64,000 nt of DNA, taken from positions 1-64,000 of the forward strand of contig NZ_JTGN01000007.1 in the NCBI RefSeq assembly GCF_000797495.1. Reading direction: 5' to 3'. This document shows, piece after piece, positions 34,395 to 43,538 of the stretch. This DNA is from Robinsoniella peoriensis. GTDB lineage: Bacteria > Bacillota > Clostridia > Lachnospirales > Lachnospiraceae. Under the pieces are notes generated by a model. That model did not search any database, was not told the DNA's origin, and saw only the letters and a list, made by a program, of their open reading frames with translations. The translations under genes and the position numbers were made by a program. Each line of letters starts with the position of its first letter. Within the stretch, counting starts at the first letter, position 1.

Positions 34395-35303
34395 TTGCAA
34401 TTTGATTATATTATAGAAAATAAAGAGGTATGTATTTTACGCTGTTTTGGGGAGGGGAGAAAAGTAGTGATCCCAGGACAGCTGGAAGGATACCCGGTGA
34501 CTGCTCTGGGAAAATATATATTTTCCAGGGCGTACGACGGGGATGGCGGCAAAAAAGCCATTTGTGCCGACATGCCGGAAGAGGTAATTTTACCGGAAAC
34601 CGTACAGACAATCGGTGATTATGCATTTTACGGGTGCAGACAGCTTAAGAAGATGGCATTGTATCAGGGCGTCCGTGAGATTGGCGGCGGAGCATTCACC
34701 GGATGTGCAAAACTATCCAGGCTGAAGATCAGTCTGGATGGCCCGATGGGATATTGTTTTAAAAATGTAATTGCTGAGTTAAATCATGAGGTGGAAGTAA
34801 AATTAAGCAGAGAAGGACAGACTATCGCCAGGCTGCTGTTTCCGGAATATTACGAAGAAGCTGTGGAAAATACACCTGCCAGGATTTTAGAAACCCGTAT
34901 CCATGGTTCCGGATATACTTATCGGCAGTGCTTTCATAACGGAGAATTTAAATTTCTGGAATATGACCGCCTGTTTTATGATGCAAAAGCATGGGAATCC
35001 GAGGATTTCTGTGTACACCTGGCACTTTACCGCCTGGAATATCCCTTGCAGTTGACGGGGGAGCATGAGATACAGTACCGGGAATATCTGTCCGAACACA
35101 GTATAGCCGCAGGGATGTGGCTCATTCGTTCTGACCGGATGCATCAGCTGGATTTTTTAAGCAGCCAGATTGTATGGCAGCCGGAGATTTTAGAGCATCT
35201 GATACGTTTTGCCGGGGAGCAGGAGCGTATGGAAGCGGTGGGTTATCTGATGGATTATAAAAATGAACACTTTGCAAAAAAGAAAAAGAGCTTTGATTTA
35301 TAA
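34395..35303 (+). CDS. BspA-type leucine-rich-repeat protein
   Basis: The 302-residue cytosolic-looking protein has no signal peptide. Its N-terminal third holds BspA/LRR_5-type repeats: IPGQLEGYPVTALGKYIF, then ILPETVQTIGDYAFYGCRQL and VREIGGGAFTGCAKL. The C-terminal two thirds (from about residue 120) are not recognised and are rich in aromatic and acidic residues. It starts with TTG ten bases after AAGGAGG. It precedes the VWA and MoxR genes by short gaps, suggesting that it is a partner or substrate-recognising subunit of that system. That link is inference. Confidence 0.68.
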   Translation: MQFDYIIENKEVCILRCFGEGRKVVIPGQLEGYPVTALGKYIFSRAYDGDGGKKAICADMPEEVILPETVQTIGDYAFYGCRQLKKMALYQGVREIGGGAFTGCAKLSRLKISLDGPMGYCFKNVIAELNHEVEVKLSREGQTIARLLFPEYYEEAVENTPARILETRIHGSGYTYRQCFHNGEFKFLEYDRLFYDAKAWESEDFCVHLALYRLEYPLQLTGEHEIQYREYLSEHSIAAGMWLIRSDRMHQLDFLSSQIVWQPEILEHLIRFAGEQERMEAVGYLMDYKNEHFAKKKKSFDL

Positions 35304-35362
35304 TACTGTGGCGCGCAGATGTCAGAAAGCAATTATAAAACACGCGCTAGAAAGGAGTTAAT

Positions 35363-36712
35363 ATGACCGAAGATTTTGCAGCGAGAGAGCAGGAGATATG
35401 GGACAGACTTTATCAGGCAGGTTTCGATATCCTGATTAACGCCAGAAATGAGTTATATATTCATATGCGTTTCCTGGACGTGGCACTGTCATCATTTCAA
35501 TATCAGATGGATATGGAAATGAACAGTCTGGGAACGGACGGAAACGTTATTTATTACAACGCCCGGTTCCTTGGGGGATTATTTCGGGAGAGCCGTACTA
35601 TAATTAACCGTGCATATCTGCACCAGGTACTGCACTGCCTGTTTTGCCACGTAGTGGAAACAGAGAAACGTGAGGAAATCTACTGGAATCTGGCATGCGA
35701 CATTGCCGTTGAATCCATTATTGACAGTATGCAGATACGCTGCCTGAAAAAGGGAATGTCCTGGCTTCGGGAAAGCACGTACCGGGAGTTAGGCAGGAGC
35801 CTGAAGGTGCTCACTGCAGAAGGTATTTATCTGGAACTGCAAAAAATGGATTTTGGCGTGAATAACCGAAAACTGGATAAACTGATCCTGGAATTCTGCA
35901 GGGACAGCCACCAGTACTGGAATAAACAGGAAGATTCGGAAAAAAACAGTGAAATGAACCAGAAATGGCAGGATATCAGGGAGCAGATGGAGATGGATCT
36001 GGATATTTTCTCTAAAGAATCCGTGGAGGCATCCGGAGGTTTGCGGGACCAATTGAAAGTCCGTAAAAAACAGGGAGATGATTACCGAAGGTTTTTAAGA
36101 AAATTTTCCGTGTTAAAAGAAGAGATACAGGTGGATACGGATCAGTTTGACTATGCATTTTATACCTATGGCATGACCATGTATGGCAATATGCCGCTGA
36201 TTGAACCGGTTGAATCCAAAGAAGTAATGAAGATTGAAGAATTTGCCATTGTCATTGACACTTCCATGTCCTGTTCGGGACATCTGGTGCGTCTTTTCCT
36301 GGAAGAAACTTATCATATTCTGCAGGAGAATGACAGCTTTTTTAGAAAAGTAAATATTCACATTATTCAATGCGATGAAAAGGTACAGCAGGACCGGAAG
36401 ATTACAACGGAAGAAGAATTACAAAAATATATGGAAGAGATGGAAATCGTGGGAAGCGGAGGAACGGATTTTCGTCCGGCTTTTGCTTATGTGGATGAGC
36501 TTTGCAGAAGAAAAGAATTTACAAATCTCAAAGGCCTGTTGTATTTTACAGACGGATTTGGGATTTTTCCAAAGAATATGCCGCCCTATGAAACAGCATT
36601 TGTATTTATGCGGGAGGACTACGATGATACGCAGGTGCCTCCCTGGGCGATAAAAATAATAATAGATGAAGAGGAGCTGTCAAACCGGTATCCTGTTCAA
36701 AATGATAGATGA
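35363..36712 (+). CDS. VWA-domain protein with metallopeptidase-like N-terminus (DUF2201-like)
   Basis: The 449-residue cytosolic protein pairs a zinc-protease-like N-terminal domain with a C-terminal von Willebrand A-like domain, as in DUF2201/VWA proteins that work with MoxR AAA ATPases. The VWA metal site DxSxS is D299-T-S301-M-S303, followed by GSGGTDFRPAF. The N-terminal site that should read HExxH reads H87-Q88-V-L-H91, so the catalytic Glu is replaced and protease activity is doubtful. A Lys/Glu-rich helical region links the two. It lies between the LRR gene and the MoxR gene, 15 bases from the latter. Confidence 0.82.
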   Translation: MTEDFAAREQEIWDRLYQAGFDILINARNELYIHMRFLDVALSSFQYQMDMEMNSLGTDGNVIYYNARFLGGLFRESRTIINRAYLHQVLHCLFCHVVETEKREEIYWNLACDIAVESIIDSMQIRCLKKGMSWLRESTYRELGRSLKVLTAEGIYLELQKMDFGVNNRKLDKLILEFCRDSHQYWNKQEDSEKNSEMNQKWQDIREQMEMDLDIFSKESVEASGGLRDQLKVRKKQGDDYRRFLRKFSVLKEEIQVDTDQFDYAFYTYGMTMYGNMPLIEPVESKEVMKIEEFAIVIDTSMSCSGHLVRLFLEETYHILQENDSFFRKVNIHIIQCDEKVQQDRKITTEEELQKYMEEMEIVGSGGTDFRPAFAYVDELCRRKEFTNLKGLLYFTDGFGIFPKNMPPYETAFVFMREDYDDTQVPPWAIKIIIDEEELSNRYPVQNDR

Positions 36713-36727
36713 TATAGGAGAATAGAA

Positions 36728-38278
36728 ATGAATATTAAAAGAGCTAAGGAAGAAATTAAAAATTCCATTGAAGCATATCTGATGAAAAATGAATACGGAG
36801 AATATCAGATTCCGTCAGTGCGGCAAAGGCCCCTGCTTCTGATCGGCCCCCCCGGAATCGGTAAGACCCAGATTATGGAACAGATTGCGAAAGAGTGCCG
36901 GGTAGGGCTGGTAGCCTATACCATCACCCACCACACCAGACAGAGCGCCATTGGTCTGCCTTATATCGTTGAAAAAGAATTCCGGGGCGAAAAGGTATCC
37001 GTTACGGAATATACAATGAGTGAAATTATCGCTTCGGTTTATGAAAAGATCGAAAAAACCGGCATCCGGGAAGGTATTTTGTTTATCGATGAGATTAATT
37101 GTGTGTCGGAAACCCTGGCGCCCACCATGCTTCAGTTTTTGCAGTGCAAAACCTTTGGAAATCAGAAGGTTCCGGAGGGCTGGGTGATTGTAGCTGCCGG
37201 AAATCCGCCTGAATATAATAAGTCGGTGAGAGATTTTGATGTGGTTACCCTGGACCGGATTAAGAAAATAGATGTAGAGGCGGACTTTTCTGTCTGGAAA
37301 GAATACGCCTACCATGCCGGCATTCATCATGCTGTGCTGTCATATCTGGAATTGAAGAAAAATCACTTTTACTGTATTGAGACTACTGTGGACGGCAAGC
37401 TTTTTGCAACGGCAAGAGGATGGGAGGATTTGTCCCAGCTGATCAAGGTATATGAAGAAATTGGTAAGAGGATTGACAGGGAAGTGGTGTACCAGTACAT
37501 TCAGCATTGGAAGATTGCAAAAGATTTTTCTAATTATCTGGAATTATATCAAAAATATAAAAAGGACTATCAGGTTGCAGATATTTTAAAAGGACACATT
37601 TCGGATGTGGCAATTGATAAAGTACGGCGTGCGGCATTTGATGAAAAATTAAGTGTAATTGGACTTTTGGTTTCCAGGCTGGATGAATTGTTTCGGATAT
37701 GTTACCGCAGCGATGCGTTTGTGACAATGGTCTATGAGCAGTTAAAGTATTTTAAAGACAGTTTGGGCACTTATGACGGCACCAGGGACAATACGGATGC
37801 AAATGGTGCTGCTTACGAGGCAATGACAAAGCTCACCCGTAAGATGGAAGAAGACACCGCCAGACTGCTTGCTGCAGAGCAGTTAACGAAGGAGCAGGAG
37901 CATATCCGCAGAAAAGCGGGTGCCCAGTTGGAATCCTATGAAAATCTGTTAAAAGGAGGAGACTATATTGACAGCCGGAAAGCTTTTGAAGCGGTAAAGG
38001 AAAGATTTGCAGACATCACGGATTCCCGCAGTACTTTGATACAAGAAGCGGAAGAGGCACTGAATTACGCGTTCGATTTTATGGAAACTGCATTTGGAGA
38101 CAGCCAGGAAATGGTTATCTTTATCACAGAACTAAATACGGATTATTACAGTGTATGGTTTGTGGATGAAAATGGCTGTGACCGGTATTACAAATATAAT
38201 AAAACGTTATTATTTGCTGAGAAACAGAAGGGGATTTTACATCAGCTGGATGAAATAGAAGAGCTTGGGAATATTTAA
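36728..38278 (+). CDS. MoxR-like AAA+ ATPase
   Basis: The 516-residue ATPase has a MoxR AAA domain in the first 300 residues: Walker A G40-P-P-G-I-G-K46-T, Walker B ILFIDEIN (Asp121, Glu122), sensor region VVAAGNPPEYNKSV and an arginine-finger-like LDRIKK. The C-terminal 200 residues are mainly helical, with a likely coiled coil around 370-430, and end in a small domain with aromatic residues. MoxR proteins act as chaperones with VWA partners, as in RavA-ViaA. The VWA gene just upstream is its obvious partner. The ATG follows ATAGGAGA. Confidence 0.88.
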   Translation: MNIKRAKEEIKNSIEAYLMKNEYGEYQIPSVRQRPLLLIGPPGIGKTQIMEQIAKECRVGLVAYTITHHTRQSAIGLPYIVEKEFRGEKVSVTEYTMSEIIASVYEKIEKTGIREGILFIDEINCVSETLAPTMLQFLQCKTFGNQKVPEGWVIVAAGNPPEYNKSVRDFDVVTLDRIKKIDVEADFSVWKEYAYHAGIHHAVLSYLELKKNHFYCIETTVDGKLFATARGWEDLSQLIKVYEEIGKRIDREVVYQYIQHWKIAKDFSNYLELYQKYKKDYQVADILKGHISDVAIDKVRRAAFDEKLSVIGLLVSRLDELFRICYRSDAFVTMVYEQLKYFKDSLGTYDGTRDNTDANGAAYEAMTKLTRKMEEDTARLLAAEQLTKEQEHIRRKAGAQLESYENLLKGGDYIDSRKAFEAVKERFADITDSRSTLIQEAEEALNYAFDFMETAFGDSQEMVIFITELNTDYYSVWFVDENGCDRYYKYNKTLLFAEKQKGILHQLDEIEELGNI

Positions 38279-38299
38279 AGGCATTCGGCAAGTGTATGA

Positions 38300-38356
38300 A
38301 AACAAGAAAGCAGGCAGGACATATATTGCCGATATGTCCTGCCTGCTTTCTTGTTT
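38300..38356. terminator. Very long perfect bidirectional terminator hairpin
   Basis: Two exact 25-base arms (38300-38324 and 38332-38356) surround a seven-base loop. It lies between the convergent MoxR and argG genes. Stem length and perfection are greater than for ordinary terminators, and the T run is interrupted. Confidence 0.8.
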
Positions 38357-38378
38357 CTTGCATGTATCTATTTATTTT

Positions 38379-39602
38379 TTATTTATTTTTTTCGATCTCA
38401 GCCATTTTCATTGCACGAACTTTTAATGGAAGGCCAAATAATGTGATGAATCCATCAGCATCATGGTGGTCATATAATTCACCTGTGGTAAAGCTTGCTA
38501 AAGATTCACTGTATAAGCTATATGGAGAAGTAGTGCCTGCTTTGATAATATTGCCTTTGTAAAGTTTGAATTTTACTTCGCCGGTTACATATTCCTGTGT
38601 CACATCAACAAAAGCCTGGATTGCTTCGCGAAGAGGGGTAAACCATTTTCCTTCGTATACGATCTGTGCAAATTTGTTGCCCATATCTTTTTTTGTTTCC
38701 ATGGTGGCACGGTCTAATACTAATTCTTCTAACTGGTCATGTGCTTCCATAAGGATTGTTCCTCCTGGTGTCTCATATACACCGCGGGATTTCATTCCAA
38801 CAACACGGTTTTCTACGATATCAACAATACCGATACCATGCTTTCCGCCCAGTTCATTTAATTTTGTAATAATTTCAGATACTTTCATCTGTTCACCATT
38901 TAAGCTGGTTGGAGTACCTTTTTCAAAGGTCATGGTTACGTATTCGCCTTCTTCCGGAGCTTTTTCCGGAGATACGCCCAGCACTAATAAGTGGTCATAG
39001 TTTGGTTCGTTTGCAGGATCTTCTAATTCCAGACCTTCATGGCTGATGTGCCATAAGTTACGGTCACGGCTATAGCTGCTGTCTGCTGAAAATGGAAGAT
39101 CGATGCCATGCTCTTTACAGTATTCGATTTCATCTTCACGGGACTGCATGGTCCAGATATCGGTCATTCTCCATGGAGCAATTATTTTTAAGTCAGGAGC
39201 CAGTGCCTTGATGCCCAGCTCAAAACGGATCTGGTCATTACCTTTTCCGGTAGCTCCGTGGCAGATAGCAGTAGCGCCTTCTTTTCTGGCGATTTCTACT
39301 AATCTTTTTGCAATACCGGGACGTGCCATAGAGGTTCCCAGTAAATATTTATTTTCATATACAGCACCTGCTTTTACGCATGGCATAATATAATCGTCAC
39401 AGAATTCATCAATGATGTTTTCAATATATAATTTGGAAGCTCCTGACAGACTTGCTCTTTCTTCCAATCCGTCCAATTCATTTCCCTGTCCACAGTCGAT
39501 GCAGCAGCAAACTACATCATAATCAAAATGTTCTTTTAACCAAGGGATGATTGCGGTCGTATCCAGACCACCTGAATATGCCAGAATAACTTTTTCTTTC
39601 AT
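38379..39602 (-). CDS. argG: Argininosuccinate synthase
   Basis: ArgG joins citrulline and aspartate with ATP, the penultimate step to arginine. The 407 residues begin [19 protein letters not shown], with the SGGLDT pyrophosphatase loop. They contain [27 protein letters not shown] and the [13 protein letters not shown] segment. AGGAGG lies eight bases before the ATG. It is divergent from argCJBD, and argH is not in the window. The promoter shares its TTGCATAAT motif with the argC promoter. Confidence 0.96.
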   Translation of the reverse strand: MKEKVILAYSGGLDTTAIIPWLKEHFDYDVVCCCIDCGQGNELDGLEERASLSGASKLYIENIIDEFCDDYIMPCVKAGAVYENKYLLGTSMARPGIAKRLVEIARKEGATAICHGATGKGNDQIRFELGIKALAPDLKIIAPWRMTDIWTMQSREDEIEYCKEHGIDLPFSADSSYSRDRNLWHISHEGLELEDPANEPNYDHLLVLGVSPEKAPEEGEYVTMTFEKGTPTSLNGEQMKVSEIITKLNELGGKHGIGIVDIVENRVVGMKSRGVYETPGGTILMEAHDQLEELVLDRATMETKKDMGNKFAQIVYEGKWFTPLREAIQAFVDVTQEYVTGEVKFKLYKGNIIKAGTTSPYSLYSESLASFTTGELYDHHDADGFITLFGLPLKVRAMKMAEIEKNK

Positions 39603-39655
39603 AGGTGTATCCTCCTAAATATTATGTATTATTTGATTGCTTTTCGCTAATGACT

Positions 39656-39684
39656 ACTATACATCAACTGTCATAATTATGCAA
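39656..39684 (-). promoter_or_regulatory. Promoter of argG with possible ARG box
   Basis: On the minus strand TTGCAT (39684-39679) and TATAGT (39661-39656) are 17 bases apart. The -35 box is embedded in TTGCATAATTATG, which resembles half of an ArgR box and recurs at the argC promoter. Confidence 0.65.
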
Positions 39685-39861
39685 GAGTAAATTTACATAA
39701 ATTCTAAAAATATTTTTGTGTGATTCGAGGAAAAAAGCATAAGTTCTATTATATAGTAGAAAAGGCATATAAATAGGGAAGAAAGGAATTCTGGTATATC
39801 GAAGGCTGTCGGAAATATAATTGCCGGGAAGAAAGTTTTTCCAGAAATTTAAAAAAAGTAC

Positions 39862-39890
39862 TTGCATAATATACACATTCAATGTATAAT
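39862..39890 (+). promoter_or_regulatory. Promoter of argCJBD with possible ARG boxes
   Basis: TTGCAT (39862-39867), 17 bases, TATAAT (39885-39890). The promoter lies within an AT-rich series TTGCATAATATACA, TGTATAATTATGCG and GCATATTATTCATGC (39862-39910), which looks like tandem ArgR sites. The regulator is inferred. Confidence 0.7.
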
Positions 39891-39926
39891 TATGCGCATA
39901 TTATTCATGCGGAGGAATTAAAATAA

Positions 39927-40013
39927 ATGAAATCGCAACCCATACCCAGGAACGGCAGATATGCCGCAAAGTGGGGCGTGCAGATGACAGGATATTCAGC
40001 ACTGTCAATATAA
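39927..40013 (+). CDS. Possible leader peptide upstream of argC
   Basis: This 28-codon frame starts ten bases after GGAGGAATTA, one of the best ribosome sites of the region, directly after the ArgR-like promoter. It contains Arg codons AGG and AGA (PRNGR) and ends in TAA. The 144-base gap to argC contains another GGGAGG without start codon and a CTTATTA/TAATAAG hairpin. It could be a sensing uORF for arginine, or a decayed gene. I see no strong terminator after it. Confidence 0.45.
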   Translation: MKSQPIPRNGRYAAKWGVQMTGYSALSI

Positions 40014-40157
40014 GTTTACGCAGGGAGGCACTAGAAGAAAAACACTTTACTTCGCTGAAATCTTATTATATATTAATAAGAAAGCAGCCTGGAGAAATGA
40101 GCAAGAGTTCTATTAGACTGGAAACAAAGGAAAAAAAGAAGAAAAGGAGTTTTGAAA

Positions 40158-41198
40158 ATGATAAAAGCAGGAATTATCGGAGCAACCGGATATGCAGGCG
40201 GTGAACTTGTGAGGTTATTATTAGGGCATAAGGAAGTGGAAATTGCGTGGTATGGTTCCAGAAGTTACATAGATAAAAAGTATTCGCAAGTATATCAGAA
40301 TATGTTCCAAATCGTAGATGCAAAATGTATGGATGACAATATGCAGGAGCTGGCAGATCAGGTGGATGTGATTTTTACTGCTACCCCTCAGGGACTTTGT
40401 GCTTCACTTGTTACCGAAGAAATACTTTCCAAAGTAAAAGTCATTGACCTGAGTGCGGATTTCCGTATTAAAGATGTAAAGACCTATGAGGAGTGGTATA
40501 ATATTTCCCATAAGACTCCGCAGTTTATTGGAGAAGCAGTATATGGATTATGTGAAATCAACAGGGAAGCGGTGAAAGCGGCGAGACTGATTGCGAATCC
40601 GGGATGTTATCCTACCTGCAGTACATTGTCGATTTATCCTTTATTAAAGGAAGGATTGATTGATCCGGCTACGATTATTATCGATGCTAAATCCGGTACT
40701 TCCGGAGCAGGACGCGGTGCAAAAGTAGATAATCTCTACTGTGAAGTAAATGAAAATATCAAAGCATACGGTGTTGCCTCCCACAGACATACTCCGGAAA
40801 TAGAAGAACAGCTGGGCTATGCGGCAGGAGAGGAGATCCGGATTAATTTTACACCTCATCTTGTTCCTATGAACAGAGGAATTCTGATCACTGCGTATGC
40901 TTCATTGAAGAAAGATGTCAGCTATGAAGAAGTGAAAGCAGTTTATGATAAATACTATGAGAATGAGTGTTTCGTACGTGTACTGGATCAGGATGTATGC
41001 CCTCAGACGAAATGGGTAGAGGGAAGTAATTATGTGGATGTGAATTTCAAGATCGATAAGAGAACGAACCGCATTATTATGATGGGCGCTATGGATAATC
41101 TGGTAAAAGGCGCCGCAGGCCAGGCAGTGCAGAATATGAATCTGCTCTTTGGGTTTGATGAAACTATGGGATTACAGCTAGTGCCCATGTTCCCGTAA
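40158..41198 (+). CDS. argC: N-acetyl-gamma-glutamyl-phosphate reductase
   Basis: ArgC reduces N-acetylglutamyl phosphate to the semialdehyde with NADPH, the third step of ornithine synthesis. The 346 residues begin with the nucleotide-binding GIIGATGYAGGELVRLL and carry the catalytic Cys150 in NPGCYPT, plus SGTSGAGR and HRHTPEIEEQL. ATG 40158 follows AAAAGGAG by eight bases; the TTG at 40152 is less likely. It opens the argCJBD cluster. Its long leader includes a small frame. Confidence 0.95.
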   Translation: MIKAGIIGATGYAGGELVRLLLGHKEVEIAWYGSRSYIDKKYSQVYQNMFQIVDAKCMDDNMQELADQVDVIFTATPQGLCASLVTEEILSKVKVIDLSADFRIKDVKTYEEWYNISHKTPQFIGEAVYGLCEINREAVKAARLIANPGCYPTCSTLSIYPLLKEGLIDPATIIIDAKSGTSGAGRGAKVDNLYCEVNENIKAYGVASHRHTPEIEEQLGYAAGEEIRINFTPHLVPMNRGILITAYASLKKDVSYEEVKAVYDKYYENECFVRVLDQDVCPQTKWVEGSNYVDVNFKIDKRTNRIIMMGAMDNLVKGAAGQAVQNMNLLFGFDETMGLQLVPMFP

Positions 41199-41262
41199 GA
41201 TGGGATATTTGAAACGTTATTACAGTAAGGTAAATAGTTTCCACATATAAGGAGGAAGAATC

Positions 41263-42483
41263 ATGAAGGTGATGGATGGAGGAGTTACTGCTGCAAAAGG
41301 ATTTCAGGCAGCAGGGATTTATGCAGGGATTAAGAAAGACAAAAAAGATATGGCTATGATTTACAGTGAGGTGCCATGTGCGGCAGCAGGTACCTTTACC
41401 ACTAATATTGTTAAAGCGGCGCCTGTTAAATGGGATATGGACGTGGTTTACAATTATCAGAATGCCCAGGCGGTTATTGCCAACAGCGGTGTGGCAAATG
41501 CCTGTACAGGAGAAGAAGGGATGGCTTATTGCAAGGATACCGCGGACACGGCGGCAGAACTTTTACATATAGATCCAAAGGCTGTTCTGGTTGCATCTAC
41601 CGGTGTAATCGGCAAACAACTTCCCATGGTGCCCTTAAAAGAGGGAATCAGAAAAATGGTTCCTCTGCTTTCCGGGTCAAAAGAGGCAGGTACATTGGCG
41701 GCGGAGTCAATTATGACTACGGACACGGTAAAAAAAGAAATTGCAGTAGCGATTGAAATAGGGGGTAAAACAGTCACCATCGGCGGCATGTGCAAAGGCT
41801 CCGGCATGATTCATCCAAATATGTGTACCATGCTTAGCTTTGTAACAACAGACGCCGCAATTTCAAAAGAGATGCTGCAGAAAGCACTGAGCGCCGATAT
41901 TAAAGATACTTACAACATGGTATCTGTTGACGGGGATACTTCTACAAATGATACGGTGCTTCTTCTTGCAAACGGAATGGCGGGCAATCCTTTGATCACC
42001 GAAGAAAATGAGGATTATAAACTTTTCCTTGAGGCTCTCAATTATGTGAATACCTGTCTTGCTAAAAAAATTGCAGGAGATGGAGAGGGAGCAACTGCGC
42101 TGTTCGAAGTCAGGGTAATCGGTGCCTGGTCCAAAGAGCAGGCAGTTACTTTAAGCAAGTCAATTATAACATCCAGTCTCACCAAAGCAGCGATTTTCGG
42201 ACACGATGCAAATTGGGGGCGCATACTCTGTGCCATGGGATATTCCGGAGCTGACTTTGATCCGGAAAAGGTAGACTTATTCTTTGAAAGTGCAGCAGGA
42301 AGGTTACAGATTATTGAAAATGGAGTTGCACTGGATTACAGTGAGGAAGAAGCTACAAAAATCCTGTCTGAACAGGAAGTGACGGCAATAGCAGATATTA
42401 AAATGGGTAAGGAAACTGCCACGGCATGGGGATGCGACCTCACCTTTGATTACGTAAAAATCAATGCAGATTACCGCTCCTGA
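41263..42483 (+). CDS. argJ: Bifunctional ornithine acetyltransferase/N-acetylglutamate synthase
   Basis: ArgJ recycles the acetyl group from N-acetylornithine to glutamate, and in bifunctional forms also uses acetyl-CoA. The 406-residue precursor cleaves itself into two chains at the Thr of the KGSGMIHPNM-x-TML motif. Here the residue before nucleophile Thr189 is Cys188, where Ala is usual. Other family segments are NSGVANACTG, VASTGVIGKQLPM and the acyl-enzyme region DGDTSTNDTV. The ribosome site is AAGGAGGAAG. It lies between argC and argB. Confidence 0.95.
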   Translation: MKVMDGGVTAAKGFQAAGIYAGIKKDKKDMAMIYSEVPCAAAGTFTTNIVKAAPVKWDMDVVYNYQNAQAVIANSGVANACTGEEGMAYCKDTADTAAELLHIDPKAVLVASTGVIGKQLPMVPLKEGIRKMVPLLSGSKEAGTLAAESIMTTDTVKKEIAVAIEIGGKTVTIGGMCKGSGMIHPNMCTMLSFVTTDAAISKEMLQKALSADIKDTYNMVSVDGDTSTNDTVLLLANGMAGNPLITEENEDYKLFLEALNYVNTCLAKKIAGDGEGATALFEVRVIGAWSKEQAVTLSKSIITSSLTKAAIFGHDANWGRILCAMGYSGADFDPEKVDLFFESAAGRLQIIENGVALDYSEEEATKILSEQEVTAIADIKMGKETATAWGCDLTFDYVKINADYRS

Positions 42484-42566
42484 TATTCATAAGCAAACAA
42501 TAGTAAAAGTAAAATGAAAAGAGGATAAGGTTGAAAGAAAATTATGATATAGAAAGGTGCCACGGT

Positions 42567-42617
42567 GTGATTCTTTCAACCAGTTTTATTGTGGCAGTAT
42601 TGCAGGCAAGCCTGTAA
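42567..42617 (+). other. Possible 16-codon coupling frame before argB
   Basis: A GTG about ten bases after GAAAGGTG opens a 16-codon frame that ends seven bases before the argB ATG. argB itself has no good ribosome site, so translation may be coupled through this frame. The evidence is weak and rests on spacing only. Confidence 0.25.
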
Positions 42618-42623
42618 TATGCA

Positions 42624-43538
42624 ATGGGTATAATTATGGAAACAATGGAAAACTGGCTGCAAAAAGCAGGTGTATTAATAGAAGCATTACCTTATATTCA
42701 ACGGTTTCACGGCAAAACGATTGTAGTAAAATACGGCGGAAGTGCCATGGTGGACCATCAGTTAAAGAAAAATGTAATTCGTGACGTAGCGCTGTTAAAG
42801 CTGGTGGGATTTCGTCCGATTATTGTGCATGGAGGCGGTAAAGAAATTACGAAATGGGTAAATAAAATCGGTCTGGAAACCAACTTCGTAAATGGTTTGC
42901 GGGTAACAGATAAGGCTACTATGGAAGCAGCAGAAATGGTTTTAAATAAGATTAACAAAGGTCTGGTTTCCATGATGGAAAAACTGGGTGTCAGGGCAGT
43001 TGGAATCAGTGGAAAAGACGGTTCGGTATTACGTGTTGACAAAAAGCTTTCCGGCGGTAAGGACATTGGATACGTAGGAGAAGTGAAGAAGGTAAATACG
43101 GAGTTATTGAATATTTTATTAGATAATGATGTAGTGCCTGTGATCTGCCCGATAGGCTCAGATGATGAATACCATTCCTATAATGTCAATGCCGATGATG
43201 CCGCATGTGCCATTGCCTCGGCGGTAGGAGCTGCAAAACTTGCGTTTTTAACTGATATAGAAGGGGTATACCGGGATCCGCTGGATAAGTCCACCTTAAT
43301 CTCAGAGATGTCAATTCCCGAAGCGGAAGAATTCCTGGCAAGCGGAAATGTTGGCGGCGGGATGCTTCCCAAACTGCAGAACTGTATCTATGCCATGAAA
43401 GCCGGTGTTTCCAGAGTTCATATTTTAGACGGCAGAATCGAGCACTGCCTGCTGTTAGAGTTCTTTACGAACAGAGGGATCGGAACTGCAATCATGGGTG
43501 ATCAGGAGGAACGATATTATAATGAAGACAATGAATAG
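42624..43538 (+). CDS. argB: Acetylglutamate kinase
   Basis: ArgB phosphorylates N-acetylglutamate, the second step of the pathway. The family motifs are [21 protein letters not shown] near residue 70, [16 protein letters not shown] and FLTDIEGVY, then [12 protein letters not shown]. The kinase of the linear and cyclic pathways is a target for arginine feedback, but the sequence does not settle this here. Start is uncertain: ATG 42624, 42636 and 42645 are in frame and none has a strong ribosome site. The stop overlaps the argD start. Confidence 0.94.
   Translation: MGIIMETMENWLQKAGVLIEALPYIQRFHGKTIVVKYGGSAMVDHQLKKNVIRDVALLKLVGFRPIIVHGGGKEITKWVNKIGLETNFVNGLRVTDKATMEAAEMVLNKINKGLVSMMEKLGVRAVGISGKDGSVLRVDKKLSGGKDIGYVGEVKKVNTELLNILLDNDVVPVICPIGSDDEYHSYNVNADDAACAIASAVGAAKLAFLTDIEGVYRDPLDKSTLISEMSIPEAEEFLASGNVGGGMLPKLQNCIYAMKAGVSRVHILDGRIEHCLLLEFFTNRGIGTAIMGDQEERYYNEDNE

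Noticed and set aside
39971..40204. 77-residue open frame before argC
   Set aside because: No ribosome site, overlaps the leader frame and the argC start, and its composition looks like translated leader DNA.
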